From Diprion similis (Eukaryota; Arthropoda; Insecta; Hymenoptera; Diprionidae), in contig NC_060106.1 of assembly GCF_021155765.1 (NCBI RefSeq), forward strand, positions 18,626,031-18,690,030: a stretch of 64,000 bases of DNA, in the 5' to 3' direction. The translations under genes and the position numbers were made by a program. Below, one piece after another: positions 60,386-64,000 of the stretch (its first letter is position 1; every line of letters starts with the position of its first letter). A model generated the notes under the pieces. The model was given only the letters and a program-made list of their open reading frames with translations, was not told where the DNA came from and searched no databases.

Positions 60386-63300
60386 CAGCATCACTCGAAA
60401 CAATTTCGAGCTTAATCATTTTCAAATTAAACCAATTGATCGCGATTAATTGCGAACTGTTCGTGCCATCACTCGGCAGCTGAATCAAAATGAATTACCC
60501 GGCTGCTTCCGGGGTTCAAAAACGAAAAGATTCGTACTCCCGAAAAACGTGAATTAGGAGTATCTCAAAGGGTGATTTTTCAATAAAAACAACACATTTT
60601 CATTCATCCTCACTTTATCGTTGGATACAGTATCCCGAAGTGAATAACGCACGAATTATTCAGCCAAGAGTCAAGAGTTGCGTAACTCTGGTGCCAGCGG
60701 TGGGATGTGAAGTCCAAAAATAACTCCTTTTAAGGCGAACATGCCCCATTAATGCCGCCATATTCCCGCCCCGGGGTGAGTCGCATCGGCACCCCTACCG
60801 GGCCGTAATTTTTCCTCCACTTCCTTCTCACTCTTTTCATTCTGCTACCCCGTTCCTTCTTGTATTAGTCGAGGCCTTCGAGGGTCTGATTAAACCGTTC
60901 AAGAGTCGAGGTAAAAATAGAAAAGAAAATGAACAAAAAAAACTGAAAAAACGAAAAATCCACGCAGACTTTTAGAAAAAAAATTTTTTTTTCACACTTC
61001 ATTGTACTAGGCAGTGTCGAGATCCTTAATCATACCAATATCCTTCTCGTTATGCTGAAACGGGTATGGAAATACTATATTCATCTGGAATGCAAGACTT
61101 GGTCCACCGTTTCGTAGCTTCATCGATCCTTGCTAACGAGCGAGTACGTCGATTTGATTCAGCTCTTTTACAGTCGCTTTTTCTTAGTTTTCTTCTTCTT
61201 TTTGTTTCATACTCCCGCCACCGGGTGCTTGTCTTTTTCACCGATCTGCATTCTTCTTCATCTTCGTTTCTCACTGCTGCTGCTTCTGCTGCTGCTGCCT
61301 CTTCAATGTCGGTGTTCAAAGAATTCATTAAGTCGAGTGGCGACCGTGAAGACGTGGAACGAGAAAAGGGGAATGAGAATATAATATATTATAATAGAAG
61401 AAGAATAGAAAAATGGGAAAAAACAAAGCGGAGGGATATGTAATATAAATCGATGAATTTAACAAGGAGGGATGTGGCTGTCCTTTCACATGCAACGCAG
61501 CTTTGTACAACACGCCGCAGTGGCAGACGAGAATTCCGGACCGTTCAATATCGATACTTGTTATCCATCTTCCGAGTGATGTCGCTTCGAGTTTCTCCCT
61601 TTAATACAGTTATTGCAACCCCGTGCGTTCACGTGCGTTCCGTGTTGCCGTGTCTCTACGCGTCCATCTTGAGGCGTTAGTCTGTGTACCGTGCAGGTCA
61701 TAAAACGGACTGGCAACGGAAGCCATCTCTTTAACTTGCGTTATGAACACATCTCCGTCTAGACGAGAGAATATCCGATACCATAGCAGGCACCCCGTAT
61801 TATCGTATACCCATTTATCTGGTCGACTGTATAATGGATACGTAAAGGGGATAGAATATGGGGCGTTTGGATTTGCGTCGAACTATCGTCGCCCCTCGAT
61901 ATCACAAATCCTGATTTCGCGTTCCAAGCTTGCGTGACTATCGAGTATCAATCGGATTTTCACTACCGCAAGCAGTGGTGTTTTCCTTGATCTTACTCGG
62001 GCGGTAAAAATGCAAAAACTGCTTTACCCGCTGTCGGTAAGGTAGGAAAACTTCACGGAATGCCCGATATGGGGGAGTAGACGAGTAACCTAACCTAATT
62101 TACAGGGAATACAGTTCAGAGCCATAAAATTGGCATTGAAGGATTTTACGCTCGTCTCTTACTGCAAGACTCTGTTCAAGATATCTCACGTACACCTATA
62201 AACGCGATATATCCGATCGGTCTGGACAATGTTTAAAATTGAGAACACAAGAGTGTTAGCCGAAGAATTTTACGACCCGTAAAGCGACTAAGAACGAAAA
62301 TCGAGAACCAATCATTTCACCAAAGAGTGAACCATCGCGAAGTATTGAAAGGGCTCGAATCGAATATATATATATATACGTATTGAGACTAGCAAAACGA
62401 TGACAGGGAGAAGGGAATGAAATATTAAAATCCTACGGAACGCTTGAAGTGCGACTGTTGTCCTTCGGGGTAAAAAATGGAACGTCCCATTCGTCCGTGA
62501 CGGGTTTAAATTTGGTAGGCATAAACGCGCGCGTGGCTCTCCTCTCTCGTCCCCTCTACGCCATATTTTATCGCTGCTGCGGCGCAGCCTCCAGGCAGGT
62601 AAACCTCACCCAACCGTTTCTGGTCTTGGTGAGAGGCTTGACGAGTTGTCGCCACTGCAGCAAAAGCAGAAGCAGAAGCAGTGACAGGCCGCACACTCGA
62701 GACAAGAGGCTCTTTGTGCTGCACTCGTGGAAACTGCAAAATGCTCATATTCTTGCTTTCGGGGTTATCGCGCGAGAGACTGACGATGAGAGAGAGAGAA
62801 AGAGAGATAAAAAAAAATGTAAAAAAAAGAAAAAACAGAAATAAATCCCTCAAACGTCGCTCCTGGCTCGACGAGGAAATCTGCAGTGAGAAAAAAAAAA
62901 AAAAAAAAAAAGGTGTAGAAAAAGTATTTGATCCTTTTATTGATGTCTGGCGATATTTTTCTTCGAGTGTACTTTAACTGGGCCACGCGTCATTTTATAC
63001 CATACCATGCACGGTTTCACTGCAGTAAAAACGGAAATAAGTTCGATTACGGCTACGCTATTTTCCCTCAGCGGGTGAAATTTTTTGCGTTGAAAATTCA
63101 AGCTGCTATATTGCAAGACTTTATTCTCATCCTGAATACTGATGAAAGAGAACGGGGGAACTCAATTAAGCGGAATGGAACGTCGGAATTCTCAGGTAAA
63201 GATTTCAGGGGAAAATCTATTTGCAGTTCGCTTGCAGAGCCATACTGCAATGGGGATCTTTTCTTATTTTTATCCTTCTTATTTTTCTTCATAACAGAGA

Positions 63301-64000
63301 TCGCGAGACGATTGCTTGCCGGACGACGCAGAGCGGCGGCGAGGAAGATGAAAAGGTGGAAGTATAAAGAAGGAAGGATTATACGTCAGGGAAGTTTCTT
63401 AATCCTTTGAAAAAGAAAAAAAAAAAAAAGAAAAAAAAAAAAAAACTTACTAACCACCCGCTCCTTCTTGTCTGCGTATACCTACAATATACATATATAA
63501 TATAGTGTCTAGGTGTAATAAGTCTGGCGTAATAGACCCGCGAGGATTATTTTCAGCGTAGCTCAGAGCTTGAAGGTCTTAATTTCAGTTCAAACACACG
63601 GGGTCGGAATAGAAATTCCTCGCCTTTTAGATATATGTATATACTCGTAGATAGATGTATGCATGTAGACGTTTTCAGGCATGGCCGGGTTTGCCTCGAA
63701 CAACATTTATTCGACTGGAATAACCGTGATTTCGGGAACCCCGTAGGAGTGGAGGGTTCCCTATAACATATCGTATGTTCACGACGTGAGTAGCGACGCA
63801 CGTGCGGGAAAATTGTTTCCGCAAAACGTTTCGCAACGATTTTTAAACGCCAATTACGTACTTTTGCTTCCCAATGTTATTATTTATCGTTTCACTAAAG
63901 TTTCAAAGTGAATGAGAACGAGGTTAGAGATATTCAACAGCATCGAACGCGACCAAGTATCGCTGCTTCGGGGTGATATACGAAGAAGAAGGAGAAGAAG
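59863..64000. other. Non-coding interval to the right edge
   Basis: Contains the (GA)n at 60345-60382, a GCT/TCT repeat near 61280-61302 and A-runs at 62891-62911 and 63413-63445. A minus-strand frame at 61328-61050 (92 codons, alanine run then lysine/arginine-rich) overlaps the GCT repeat. It lies upstream of the candidate exon at 59733-59862 on the same strand but lacks a clear donor in frame. Confidence 0.35.
60345..60382. repeat. (GA)n dinucleotide repeat
   Basis: About 19 GA units, with imperfect GTGAGA units to the left. Confidence 0.9.

Noticed and set aside
61066-61443. 125-codon plus-strand frame
   Set aside because: Alanine/serine run from the GCT repeat and no splice or start support.
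62090-62100. CCTAACCTAA resembling the insect telomere repeat
   Set aside because: Only two units, in the middle of unique sequence; no array.

Overview
The window looks like a piece of an insect chromosome. It is AT-rich (mostly 30-40% GC by eye), CpG is not visibly depleted, genes have many short GT-AG introns, and microsatellites are abundant. A hymenopteran-like genome would fit, but that is an impression, not a demonstration. I see no prokaryotic operon, CRISPR array, tRNA or rRNA.

Positions 1-14010 hold five genes, which I spliced by hand using splice signals, reading phase and recalled protein families. From left to right they are: (1) the 5' part of TMEM67/meckelin on the minus strand, running off the left edge; (2) GET3/ASNA1, the tail-anchored-protein targeting ATPase, on the plus strand, complete, 337 aa; (3) FKRP, fukutin-related protein, on the plus strand, complete, 497 aa; (4) DNAI1, axonemal outer-arm dynein intermediate chain 1, on the minus strand, complete, 13 coding exons, 716 aa; (5) an unrecognised serine-rich protein of about 180 aa on the plus strand. 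TMEM67/GET3 and DNAI1/gene 5 are head to head; FKRP and DNAI1 are tail to tail. TMEM67 (ciliary transition zone) and DNAI1 (axoneme) are both cilium genes, and TMEM67 has a near-perfect RFX X-box about 65 bp upstream of its start codon.

Positions 14011-64000 are almost empty of protein-coding sequence. The best-supported exon there is an isolated, very GC-rich one at 24957-25345 on the plus strand, with a good acceptor and donor and a likely start codon at 25308. With a possible leader exon ending at 19545 it looks like the 5' end of a gene with very long introns. A second candidate, a 130-nt minus-strand exon at 59733-59862, has strong splice sites but no recognised product. The rest holds microsatellites, homopolymers and small non-autonomous mobile elements: a PIF/Harbinger-like MITE, several hAT-like elements with TAGGGTG ends, a GGGGCATTCC terminal-repeat element and two large foldback structures.

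The strongest biological observation is in FKRP. The reading frame and the zinc-binding cysteines are intact, but three of the four acidic positions expected to hold the catalytic metal are replaced (DYDVD reads GYQVD, and HVDLWPF reads HVNLLPF). The protein may be a pseudoenzyme or may have a changed chemistry.
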